Shown: piece by piece, positions 1-10,329 of the stretch
How the letters are laid out: every line of letters begins with the position of its first letter
Position numbering within the stretch: position 1 is the first letter of the stretch
DNA from: Sphagnum compactum
Taxonomy: Eukaryota; Bryophyta; Sphagnopsida; Sphagnales
Direction: 5' to 3'
Assembly: GCA_965153455.1 (NCBI GenBank)
Contig: OZ234499.1
Coordinates: forward strand, 7,264,515-7,328,514
DNA: 64,000 nt
Made by a program: the position numbers and the translations under genes
The notes under the pieces: model-generated
The model's input: only the letters and a program-made list of their open reading frames with translations
Database searches by the model: none
What the model was told of the DNA's origin: nothing

Positions 1-49
1 GAGCAATATTAATACATAGCCTAAAAAATTGAATGCAAAAAGACAAGGA

Positions 50-930
50 CAATTGACCTTTTGATTGTCTATCATGAAAAAGACGGGCACATTCCTTGAT
101 GAAACGATCCATATCACGCCCGAATGCGTTGTACACCTCCATGTCCATCGAAATAAAAGGATGCCTTTCATGAAACCTTCTATAATTGTGGATCTTAGCA
201 ATGGCATTAAGTTTTGCAATTGCACCAGTTGGTCGATTAATGACACTCGAAACCATCGTCTCCCGCATCAAATCAATAATCATCACATCGACAACGAAAA
301 CCTAGTCCTTTCGGGTCATGTAAAGATTGGCTTGTAATGAAACTTTTGACGTAAGGGTGTACCACCGCTCTTTCCATACCGCATGTCCACTCTCTTGAAC
401 AAGGGCATATATGTTGTTTCGAATGGTGTCATGTGTGGCTATTCGCTGACCTCCAAATAGGCAATGAGCTAAATGCATGCTAAATTGTCCAGGAATAAGA
501 AAGTTGGGAGGAAATGTTATAGAGTGGTCCAACCCCTGAGGAAACCAAGTTACACACTTTGCTGGTTGCACTAAAAGACTTAATGTTGATAGCTCCTCCT
601 GTAATCGTAAAAACACAAGAACCACATTTCATGTGGGACCTACTATATGTGTATCATTTGCCAAGGAAGGGAAAACACAAGTAGGGTGGGTTGCTGTTAT
701 AGGGCGCAAAACATGAAGGTGAGCCAAAGCAAACAATGCTCCTCCCAATGGGTCCCCCTATCGTGTACCTAATTTTGACGAAATGACTATGAGATCCTTA
801 TGTCGGGAAGCTTGAAAATAATACAGTGGGGATGGGTGTGCATAGAATTGATGAACAAATGGGAAAAGTTGATCCAGATAACCAAACAAAGATTGTAACT
901 CTTGAAAAATGGTTGATTATGACACTGAAT
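50..930 (-). pseudogene. Non-LTR-type reverse transcriptase remnant (RT family 1, fragment a)
   Basis: Reading the minus strand from about 930 down to 50 gives a degraded RT. A palm segment with GDPLGGALFALAH (RT motif B-like) lies near 735-770, followed by a degenerate catalytic box ANDTHIVGP near 650, where a canonical enzyme would have a DD pair. Next comes an open stretch (625-302) with VQPAKC and SPQGLDHSI-like words and a segment AMHLAHCLFGGQRIATHD-like, typical of the C-terminal part of this plant retroelement family. The C-terminal region below 300 is broken by stops; MDRFIKE-like words are still recognisable when frames are changed. In life such an ORF copies element RNA into DNA. 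The copy has stops and frameshifts and cannot be functional. It lies head to head with the NB-LRR remnant. Family assignment comes from remembered conserved words, not a search. Confidence 0.7.
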
Positions 931-1079
931 TGAAGACATTACAAACATCCACTTGTAGTAGTTATTATATCATATCACTTAAATTGTGTGCCATATTTTA
1001 TAAGGTATTATCCATTGTTTAAATTCTTGTTTTATTTTTGGTGAATTTAAACTAAAGAAAAACACACCACCTATGTTAC

Positions 1080-4000
1080 TTTTGCCATGTTATGAAGTGG
1101 TGTTGGAAGATAAAGCAAATGCCGTAAATCGTTTGTTACAAAAGGAATCTATTGTTGCATTTGTTGGTATAGGTGGGATTGGGAAGACCACTCTAAGTAA
1201 AAAAATGTATCATTTGTTCCACAACTAATATGAAAAGTCTAGCTTCTTAGAGGATGTGAAATCAAAAGCCATCAATGATGTTAAAAAAAAATTCTACAAG
1301 ATTTGTGTGATAGAAAATTATGCAAGGATGAAGATGTTGACAAATACTTTGATCAAATGAATCAGTGCATTACATCAAAGAAACTTTTAGTGGTTGTGGA
1401 TGATGTTGATATGGAGGAAAACCTTAGAGCCTTGTAATTTCCTATTGACAAGCATGCCACTAATGTAGATTATAAGAGCAAAATACTCGTAAATTTTCAA
1501 AATTGGCAAATTTTGAAAAGTCATGTAAGGGAGTCCACAAAAATGGACATGGCATTCTTGGAAGAACAACAAGCAAGGGAACTCTTCATGTTTCATGCAT
1601 TCAAACATCCAAATCGTGTGACAAATGATTCCGAAAACATTTCTATGGAGATTATAAAAGCTTGTGGGGGGTTCCCTTTAAGCTTTGAAATATTAGGTTG
1701 TTATTTATGTGATATTTGTGATTTGGAAATATGGAAAGATGCATTGCGCAAATTGAAAGGTGGGCGGGGTATAACAGGGGCTCTAACAATGAAATGCTTT
1801 AGAAAACATTATGAATTTCCTATGACCGCTTAATTAAGACACATCAAGACATGTTTTTGGATATTGTTTTTTTTTGGCTCGTTTCAAGAAAAGTACGTTT
1901 TGTTGAGTGTATTGGAATGGAGATGATTCATTGAGCCCTATGCTTGGATTTAAAAATTTGAAAAGTAGATATTTAATCAAATGGGCAAAAGATGGCGATT
2001 TGTACATGGATGAATAATTAGAGACATGGGTCGAAATATTGTGACTTAAGTTACAATGAGTTGATTTATATGGAAACCAAATATATTTTTGCAAAAGAAT
2101 CAGGTTTGAGCAACACGTGCTAATTCAATCCTATGTTATATATTATTTGTCAAAATTCCAAATGAAACCATGAGTTTAAGCTTTATTTAAAGATATGTAA
2201 TTTTTTTCATTAAAAAAGTGGCATTAAAATGAAATTTTAAGTTTATTCATGTTGACAATTGTTTGTATTTTATTTGATGTGATAGGTGGTGAAATTTTTT
2301 TAATGCATCTCTCTTATAAAAATGAAGTTTTGCCTTCATTTTTCCAAAGTGGCTCAAAGGAATCTCATAACTTTAGGTTATTTGACCTAACAAAAGCCTC
2401 ACCAAATATAGTGGAAATTTTCATCCAAGGTCAAAATTTGAATAACCTTTGATGGTTGTGTTTCTAAGAATGCATGATCCAAAAGTTGCCAAGTAATTTG
2501 TTTAATTGTTGTCACTTACAAGTACTTCATTTAACAAAATGTAATCGTCTACAAATGTTTTTTTCATTTTTTAAGCCACAACTTTAATTTGTTAATAAAT
2601 GTTGATATGAAAAAATTATACTTTGGCAAATTGAATGCACTCCAAGAACTTAATCTATAGGGGTGTTCAAATTTATAAAAATTACCTACATCTATTGGCC
2701 AATTGAATGCACTTCAAGAGTCTAATCTATTGGGGTGTTTAAGCTTACAAAAATTACCTACATCTATTGGCAAATTGAATGCACTTCACGAGCTTAATAT
2801 ATATGATTATTCAAGCTTACAAGAATTATGTACATTTATTGGCCATTTTGGTGCATTCCAAAACCTTCATGTGTCATGGTGCTTAAGTTTGCAAGAATTA
2901 CCTACATCTATTTGTTGATTGCATGCATTCCAAAACCTTCATTTGTCATGTTGTTTCAATTTGAAAAAATTACTTACATGTATTGGCGAATTGCATGCAC
3001 TCCAAAACCTTCATTTGTCATGTTGTTTAAACTTGTAAGAATTACATACATGTATTGGCGAATTGCATGCACTCCAAAACCTTCATTTGTCATGTTGTTT
3101 CAACTTGCAAAAATTACTTACATCTATTGCCGAATTGCATGCACTCCAAAACCTTCATTTGTCATGTTGTTTCAACTTGCAAGAATTATTTTACATCTAT
3201 TGGCCAATTGAATGCACTCCAAAACCTTCATTTGTTAAGGTGTTCAAGGTTACAAGAATTATTTAAATTTATTGGTCAATTGAGTGCACTTTAAAACCTT
3301 TATTTGAATGATTGTTTGAGTTTACAAAAATTACCTACATTTATTGGCCAATTGAGTGCACTCCAAAAGTTTCCTTTGAATTATTGTTCGAACTTGCAAA
3401 AATTACCTGCATCTATTGGCCAATTGAGTGCACTCCAAAACCTTCATTTGTCGTGGTGTTTAAGTTTGCAAGAATTACCTACATCTATTGGTTGATTATA
3501 TGCATTCTAAAAACCTTCATTTATTGTAATGTTTGAACTTGCAAGAATTACCTACATCTATTGGTCAATTGAATGCACTTCAAAACCTTAATTTGTCAAG
3601 ATGTTGAAGCTCGCAAGAATTGTCTACATCTATTGGTCAATTGAATGCACTTCAAAACCTTAATTTGTCGAGATGTTGAAACTCGCAAGAATTATCTACA
3701 TCTATTGGCCAATTGAATACACTTCAAAACCTTGATTTTTTGAGGTGTTGGAGCTTGCAAGAATTACCTACATTTATTGGCATGTTAAGTGCACTCCAAA
3801 ACTTTGATTTATCGAGGTGTTCAAGCTTGCAAGAATTACCTACATTTATTGTTCAATTGAATGCATTCTAAAACCTTCATTTGAATTATTTGAGCTTGCG
3901 AAAATTACTTACATTTGTTGGTTAATTGAGTGCACTCCAAAACCTTGATTTGTCATGGTGTTGAGCTTGCAAGAATTACCTACATGTATTGGCCAATTGA

Positions 4001-4540
4001 ATGCACTTCAAAACCTTAATTTGGAGGAATGTTCGAGCTTACAAGAATTATTTACATCTATTGGCCAATTGAGTGCATCCCAAAACCTTCATTTGTCAAG
4101 GTGCTCAAAGATTCAAGAATTACCTACATCTATTAATCTATTGAGTGCATTCCAAAACCTTCATTTGTCAAGGTCTTTGAATTTGAAAAAATTACCTAAA
4201 TTTATTGGTCAATTGAATGCACTCCAAAACTTTGATTTGTCAAGGTGTTTAGCTTGCAAAAATTACCTAAATCTATGGCCAATTAAGTGCACTCCAAACC
4301 TTGATTTGTCAAGGTGTTCAAGCTTACAGGAATTACCTATATTTATTGGCCAATTGAATGCACAACGAATTTTTCATTTGTTAAGGTGTTTGAATTTGCA
4401 AAAATTACCTTTGAATAGTGGTAAATTCAATGCATTCCAAAACTTCATTTGTCGAGGTGTTTGAACTTATGAAAATTACTTACATCTATTGGTGAATTGA
4501 ATGCACTTCGAAAGCCTAAGTTGTTGAATGAATGCAAATT
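1080..4540 (+). pseudogene. NB-ARC/LRR (TNL-type) disease-resistance gene, pseudogene
   Basis: Intracellular immune receptors of this class bind nucleotide through NB-ARC and sense ligands through LRRs. The sequence shows a P-loop GIGGIGKTTL at about 1168-1197, a kinase-2 motif LLVVVDDVD at 1384-1410, an RNBS-B-like segment near 1470-1510, and a GxP motif GGFPLSFEILG at about 1666-1698, in correct order. About 26 LRR units follow from 2620 to 4520. In-frame stops (TAA near 1229 and 1435, TAA at 1831-1833) and frame changes inside the LRR array break the gene. No TIR or coiled-coil domain is found upstream: the region before 930 belongs to a retroelement. The kinase-2 motif VVVDDVD, ending in D, and the LRR type are closer to TNL than CNL proteins. 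Some interruptions could be introns, but the number of stops argues for a dead gene. Confidence 0.85.
2620..4520 (+). repeat. LRR-encoding 72-bp tandem repeat array
   Basis: About 26 consecutive units of 72 bp (24 residues) encode variants of GQLNALQNLHLSRCSNLQEL followed by PTSI. The units stay recognisable along the array, but open frames shift between all three forward frames (for example the long open stretch at 3955-4464 compared with those at 2828-3211 and 3304-3495). This fits expansion by unequal exchange followed by loss of selection. The repeats belong to the NB-LRR remnant and would have formed its ligand-sensing solenoid. Confidence 0.9.
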
Positions 4541-5860
4541 ATAATGTGTAGGATTTTAAGCGAAACTAAAACTATATATTGTGTCAATAAAATTTCATTC
4601 ATTTTGAATTATTGTACAAATCACATAGAAATGATTTAAGCTTCAAAACAAAAATATGTTATAAGAATCTTGAATATTCAATTGATTCATAATTGTGCTT
4701 ATATTATAAATGTACACCAATAATTATTTAAAGGTTTTTAAAAACCTTTATGTGACAACATTTTTTTAATTAGTTTTGAACATCTAATTGATTAGTGGTA
4801 AATGATTAAAAATACATTTAGCCCAAGGAGATATTTAATGGAAGAACATTTTACAACCTAAAATATTCATAATCATCCATATTATGTAATAATGAACAAA
4901 ATTTAAAATCATTTGATTGATCTCCATGATTGCAAAAAAATTGGAAAGCTTTGATGGGGAAAATTGTTCATAATAGTTGTTTTTTTATATGGGTAAAATT
5001 TCATGGACAAATTGACATTAAAATTGGTATTTTGTAAATTTTGAAATTATAATTATAGTGATGTTTAAAGGTGTTACAAATCAAAATATGTTTTTTGAAC
5101 AATTAAATCATTAACATGTGCACCAATTCCATAGCACAATGACAAGTCAAGATTTTAACCATCATCTATTGCAACTTTTCAAGGCTCACTCACAATTAAA
5201 GTTCCAAAAAGGAATGTTTAAATTTTAAAAGATCTCAAAGTTCAACCTTTAACTTTTATTTTATTTATCTAATAATAATTACAATGGATTGTTGTAAGTT
5301 AATAGATAAAATGATGTATTATTATATTGATAAAAATATTTACAATTAAAATTAGTTTGAAAATTATGTCAATGTCTCTTTGGGATATTTAAACTAAATA
5401 TATTAATTGTTTTAACTTCATTTTTTAAGTAATCAAAAGGAATGTAAAAATCATGTAAATTGAGTTCAAACTTTTTGTACAAGAAAAACATGTTTTCATT
5501 AAGGTAAGTATGTGTTTATCGGGTGAACTTGATGAAAAAAAAAATCAGATCAAAATTTTAAAAGCTTGAAATTTTGAACCAAGTGGTTCCAATGGAAAAG
5601 ACTCATTTTTTAATATTAATTTGCTAATTTTCTATATTCATTAAGCTAAAAACTTCTAACTTGAAGCATAGGGCATACGTGTAAGAAATAATCATGAAAA
5701 AAACATGTTTGATTGCCCTTTAAAGCTTGACATTTTTGCTATCACTTCATCCTTTATTTTGGGAATGCCCCCACCTTAGGGCTTTACCCTACACATAATG
5801 ACTTTTAAATCAATTGAGCCCATAAATAATTGCATTTGGTTGGCCTAAATTATTCTTATT
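4540..5860. other. AT-rich intergenic DNA, no gene seen
   Basis: Very AT-rich sequence with stops in all frames. I see no coding stretch, RNA gene or clear repeat here. Confidence 0.6.
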
Positions 5861-5869
5861 TCTTGAAAG

Positions 5870-6260
5870 GATAAATCCTCAAAATAGTCTTTTTTTTTGT
5901 TAAATTCAAATTAGTCATATTATTAGCCAATCATTTATTTACTCCATGTAAAATGAATCCCAAAAGAACAAACCCCCCCAGAATAGCCTTATGTCCAAAA
6001 AAGGTCAACCCCCAAATTCCTCTTATTTTTCAAAAGGATTTACCTTCAAAGTAATCTTATTTCTCAGAAATAATTAACCCCACATAAATTTTACTTTCCA
6101 AAAGGATTAACCTTCAAAGTAAATCTCATTTCTCAAGATGAATTAACCCTAGATTAATCTTATTTCCCAAAAGGATTAGCCCTCAAAGTAATCTTATTTC
6201 TCAAGATGAATTAACCCTAGATTAGTCTTATTTCCCAAAAGGATTAACCCTCAAATTAGT
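5870..6260. repeat. Degenerate tandem repeat, period about 62-64 bp
   Basis: The words CTTATTTCCCAAAAGGATTA and CTCAAGATGAATTAACCCTAG alternate, with copies near 6030, 6090, 6150 and 6215 and weaker copies earlier. The two copies around 6125-6190 and 6190-6250 are almost identical. Function unknown; satellite-like. Confidence 0.75.
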
Positions 6261-6311
6261 TCCCACTAATCACAATAAAATTTATGTGCACAAAATAGAT
6301 TTCAAGTTGAA

Positions 6312-6331
6312 AGAGAGAGAGAGAGAGGGAG
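6312..6331. repeat. (GA)n microsatellite
   Basis: Run of GAGA units interrupted once by GGG, inside an otherwise unremarkable purine-rich stretch (6300-6420). Confidence 0.8.
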
Positions 6332-6630
6332 GCTACACATGCGAAAACAACATATTGGGTGCAAGAGATAAAGAGACTCAGCAAGAGAGCAAGGGAAAGA
6401 GAGAAAGAAAAAAACAAATCAGGTCTCAAGATCTCAAATTGGCAAGAGTTAGGGGGCCTTCACTAGGGTCTAGAATTTCTTGTAGGCGCTGTAGGCCTCT
6501 TGCTCAAACATTGGTCACTAACTTTTGTCCGGGTCACTGACTCATTAATTTTTAATATGGATTGTGTTAGTAATGGGCTGGGTACCCAACAGTTCCCAAG
6601 CTAATCATGGTGGTTAGCTCAATGTTTTTT

Positions 6631-6686
6631 TTTACTACCTACATACTAACAACCCACAAGTGGGTTGTTAGTAGGTAGGTAGTAAA
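6631..6686. repeat. 56-bp near-perfect palindrome
   Basis: Left arm 6631-6657 and right arm 6660-6686 are reverse complements over 27 bp with one mismatch and a 2-nt centre. It would form a long hairpin or cruciform. No coding sequence or transposase lies beside it. It may be the fused ends of a small inverted-repeat element. Confidence 0.85.
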
Positions 6687-6951
6687 TTTAGCCCTTTCCT
6701 ATGTGTAAACCATCTATTTACCTAGTAATTATCTATACTTTTACCTATCTACCTTTATATGAGACCTACTTATTGGTTACCAAGGTGAAACCAAATATTA
6801 ACCTAGTTGAGGTTCATCCACAATTGAGTGATAATGGGCATTTAGTGGATGGTGCGTAGGTGGGTGTTGGTTCACTATGGCCAGGTGAATAGGAGAAGTG
6901 TTAATATAGACACAAGGTACCTTCTAAATTATTATTATTATTATTTTTGGG

Positions 6952-7999
6952 GCGACAAGCCAATTTGATTGCCACGACCTTGGCCTTCAAAACCCCAATT
7001 TCCACCCATGTCAGTCAACATGGTACATATTAGATGTAGTAGAAAGGGAACCTATGTGCCACATTGAGATAGAATTTGGACATTTTCCTTGGCCACCTAG
7101 CTCCATATTCATGAAGAGATTATGACCACTGTTCAGGCAATAACCTTAACAGTATTCATATACTTATAGACTTTGTGCCTTTGGTACAAACCAATAGATT
7201 TGTTAATAGGATTGTTACCTGTCATTACACTTTGAAGCATAATGTGCCAATTTGAAGTCATAATAGAATGTGAAGACCTTACACATAATATCACACCTTC
7301 AGAAGCTCTGTAAAAGCCTTTTGGTCATAGTTAAAGCTTGCTACACACTTGGAGAGTAGATCTAGTACATTGCATAGGAAATGTGTATCTTTGTCCTCTT
7401 TGATCCGATTCATTATGAAAGTCAGTGCCGTCCATCATTTACAAGCTCAGACCTCACTATTAGCAACTAAGCAGCCAAAGATTATGTCATGGAGACAATC
7501 TATTTACATTTATTCACAAAAAACATAAAAGATGTTTTTTTAATTGACACAAGCTGTACGATTCTTGAAACCTTGAAAAACTAACTAAAACTTCATTTTC
7601 AATGGATATCGAAAAAAAAGTTAGAAACACCTTCACAAGAGAGAGTTGCATCATTGAGGGCATTCCTCCTCAAAATAACATTCTGATCTACAACCTGCAA
7701 GTTCAATGCATTTTGAGATTTTGTGACATGGTGCTGGGTGTATAAAACTTCAAAAACCAATGCATGCTTCAAAAGTCAAGCCCACATGGAGAGTTACTAT
7801 GGAACAAACACCCCCCCAACAATAAGGACTTTCATTCAACATTGTATTTGATTTTTATTTTCCCACAAGGAGAGGTGGTATACAGCTTGGACCCAAACAC
7901 ATTTCAATAGTAGGTCATTTATCCATCATTGTCTTCCTTTCTTATTCTCCCTATTCTAAATCTTTCTCAAAAGGAAGAGGCAAAAGTAGACCATGGCAA
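6952..7999 (-). pseudogene. RSPH14-like armadillo gene fragment, inverted copy A
   Basis: On the minus strand this is a near-copy of 13556-14610. Shared exon-like segments include one reading VVDQNVILRRNAL (near 7650-7680) and one reading MNRIKEDK then FLCNVLDLLSKCVA (near 7330-7410). These resemble armadillo repeats of the radial spoke protein RSPH14/RTDR1. A one-base deletion near 7430 (against copy B) breaks the second segment, and about 9 bases are missing near 7660. Where copy B has TAG, copy A has CAA (near 7321-7325), so the two copies decayed independently. The remainder appears to be former introns. Confidence 0.55.
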
Positions 8000-8685
8000 G
8001 CAGCCCTTGGATGCACCCCAATTTACAAAGATCAATCCATGTGGTAATTGCAATTGCATTCAGAAAAACCTGATATTGCCACATATGAAACTTGAATATA
8101 TAATCTATGTAGAAGAGGGAAGAAAGACATAAAACATTGATTTCTTTTGGGTAGCAATACAACATCATTTGCCATATTATCTTCACAGCAGAGGAGAAAA
8201 GGACAAACACTTTGTATGGTCAACTAAACCATCATACCTGCATAGAATTTGAAGCAAAGTGTGAGTTGCTGCTGAAAGTACATGTCTTCCTTAGACAACA
8301 TAGATGCAAGAATAGGAAAAAAGCCTAGCACAACACAAAAATTTCATGCAACATCAGAAGTATATGGTGCATCAAGCAAATACTATGCAATTGTTCTCTA
8401 AACCTCAATGTCAAATCTCCATGAGTCTCCTCATTGTTTGATCTTGCCAAATAGAAAACAATGTCCATGTAACAACCAAGGTGCATTGATCATTCTTATC
8501 AACTAGATATCAAAATGGACAAATCAAATCACATAAGACATTATATTATGTTGTTTTAATGGCATGAGGCATTTAAAATTAGCTCATTGTGCTATAGCTT
8601 TCTATTAATCCTTGTATTGGACTCAAGAAAAGCCAATTGTCCTACGGTTTGCTAATGTTCAAAAAATAGAAGAGACTAACATTGG
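8000..8685. other. Intergenic, no gene seen
   Basis: Short chance open frames only. Similarity with copy B of the inverted pair stops at about 8000. Confidence 0.5.
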
Positions 8686-8689
8686 GTTT

Positions 8690-9240
8690 ATACTATCCGA
8701 GGCCCTAAGGCAATTGTCCTAGGCCCTAGGCCAATTGTTTTAGGCCCTGACAAAAATGTATTTGGCCTTAAGCCAATTATTTTAGGCCTTAAGTCTGTTT
8801 TATGCCCTAAGCCAATTGTCTTAGGTTCTAAGTTTGTTTTAGGCCCTAGGCCAATTGTCCTAAGCCAAAAGGCCAATGAGCACCATAAGCCAAAAACCCT
8901 AAGCTAGGCATCATAGGTAAGAGGCCCAAAGTCCCATGAACACCTTAAGCCAAATGTCTTGTAAAAACACAAAGCCAATTGTTTTAGGCCCTAGGCCAAT
9001 TGTCCTAAGCCAAAAGGCTGATGAGCACCCTAAACCAAAACCTTTAAGTCAAGCATCATAAGCAAGAGGCCCAAAGTCCCATTAGCACCCTAAGCCAAAT
9101 GTCTTGTAAAAACACAAAGCCAAATGTCCTTAGGCCCAGAATTTTGACCTAGGGTTAGAATATTGTTGAGCACTTTGGCTTAAGGTTGGCACTTTTTTTG
9201 GCATCTTGGCCTCGGGTTGGCCACTTTGGCCTAGTCCTAG
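8690..9240. repeat. Degenerate GGCCCTAAGCCAATTGT repeat
   Basis: Short units around AGGCCCTAGGCCAATTGTC recur many times between 8695 and 9130, then degrade into TTGGCCT-type words to about 9240. Two longer internal copies (about 8850-8960 and 8975-9125, both with AAAACACAAAGCCAA) show a higher-order duplication. A related but poorer block lies at 15600-15790. The CCCTAA-like core is telomere-like, but the spacing is irregular. Confidence 0.75.
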
Positions 9241-10320
9241 GGTTAACACCAGTGTAGCTCTTTTTGTATTCCCTAACTAAGGCCCACTTTAGATGGGGTC
9301 CAGAGGCCACTTTTTGGTCTTGGACCCTCATCTAAAGGCTGTGGGTCCAATTTATGGCTCTTAACCAATAGGGTTATTATATTTCATCAGACCTCTCTTA
9401 CTGTTTTGATTTTGATAATTTTCTAAAAATATGTTGTCATTGAATCTAAATCTTTTGTGTGATGATCAACATTCATGGTAAATATCTTGTAGGATTAATT
9501 ACAACCCATGTTGCTAATCACAAAAAATGAGGACAAAAAAGGTTGGACTCCAGACTAGGTTATTAAATGTTACCAATAAGTTAGAAATTTCAAATATGTA
9601 GGTAAATAAAAGTTGACTTCCAATAATTTACCTACAACATAAATAGATGTAGGTGTATCCTTTCTCCTCATTCATGGATGGAGACATGGATACAAAGTTG
9701 AAAGCACCTCATGTTGGTGGATTGCAAGATGGCAATGTCAAAGGTCACAACTTTCAAATTAACAATTGAAAAAATGGCAATAGAAATGGTGTGAACATTG
9801 AACAAATGTTTACAAGAGAAGATGGTCAACTCAAGACATGAAATCAAACGTTAAAGGAGATGATGGCATTGCAATTTGCGAAACAATAGGACATTGCTAA
9901 GCTTCAGGAATAGGAGTGGGAGGTTACAACAAGGATACAACACAAGTCAGACAGGTGATGGAGTTATAGAAAGCGTTGTTGCTTCATGACGAAGCTCCTT
10001 GACTATGGTAGCCAAAGCCTTTGGGTTGACGCCATGTTCGTAGAAAGCAATCAAGATCGAAAGTGTCTAATGATTGGGCCTGCCATCATTGGTAAGCTCT
10101 TGCAATGGCAGGAATTTAATTTTTTTTTCATTTTCTTCTTCTTGGGGGGGGGGGGGGGTGTTTGGGCTTTTGCTTCTTAAGGGTTTGTAGTTCTTTTTTT
10201 TCGAGGCCTAGTTGGGCCTTTGCTTCCAAGGGGTTTTGGGTGTAATTTTTTTTTGAATGGCTCCCTCTTTGCATCCCCCATTGGTTTGAGATACCCCTTG
10301 TCCTCATTATTTTAGCCTTT
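9241..10320. other. Probable upstream part of an RT retroelement; nothing definite
   Basis: Contains broken coding-like stretches near 9680-9960 and a 13-base poly-G run near 10146-10158. It precedes the RT remnant and may be its former 5' region, but I see no diagnostic motif. Confidence 0.35.
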
Positions 10321-10329
10321 ACACTTTAG

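Noticed and set aside
302-625. Candidate small intact gene
   Set aside because: Recognised as part of the degraded RT element, with related sequence continuing in other frames on both sides.
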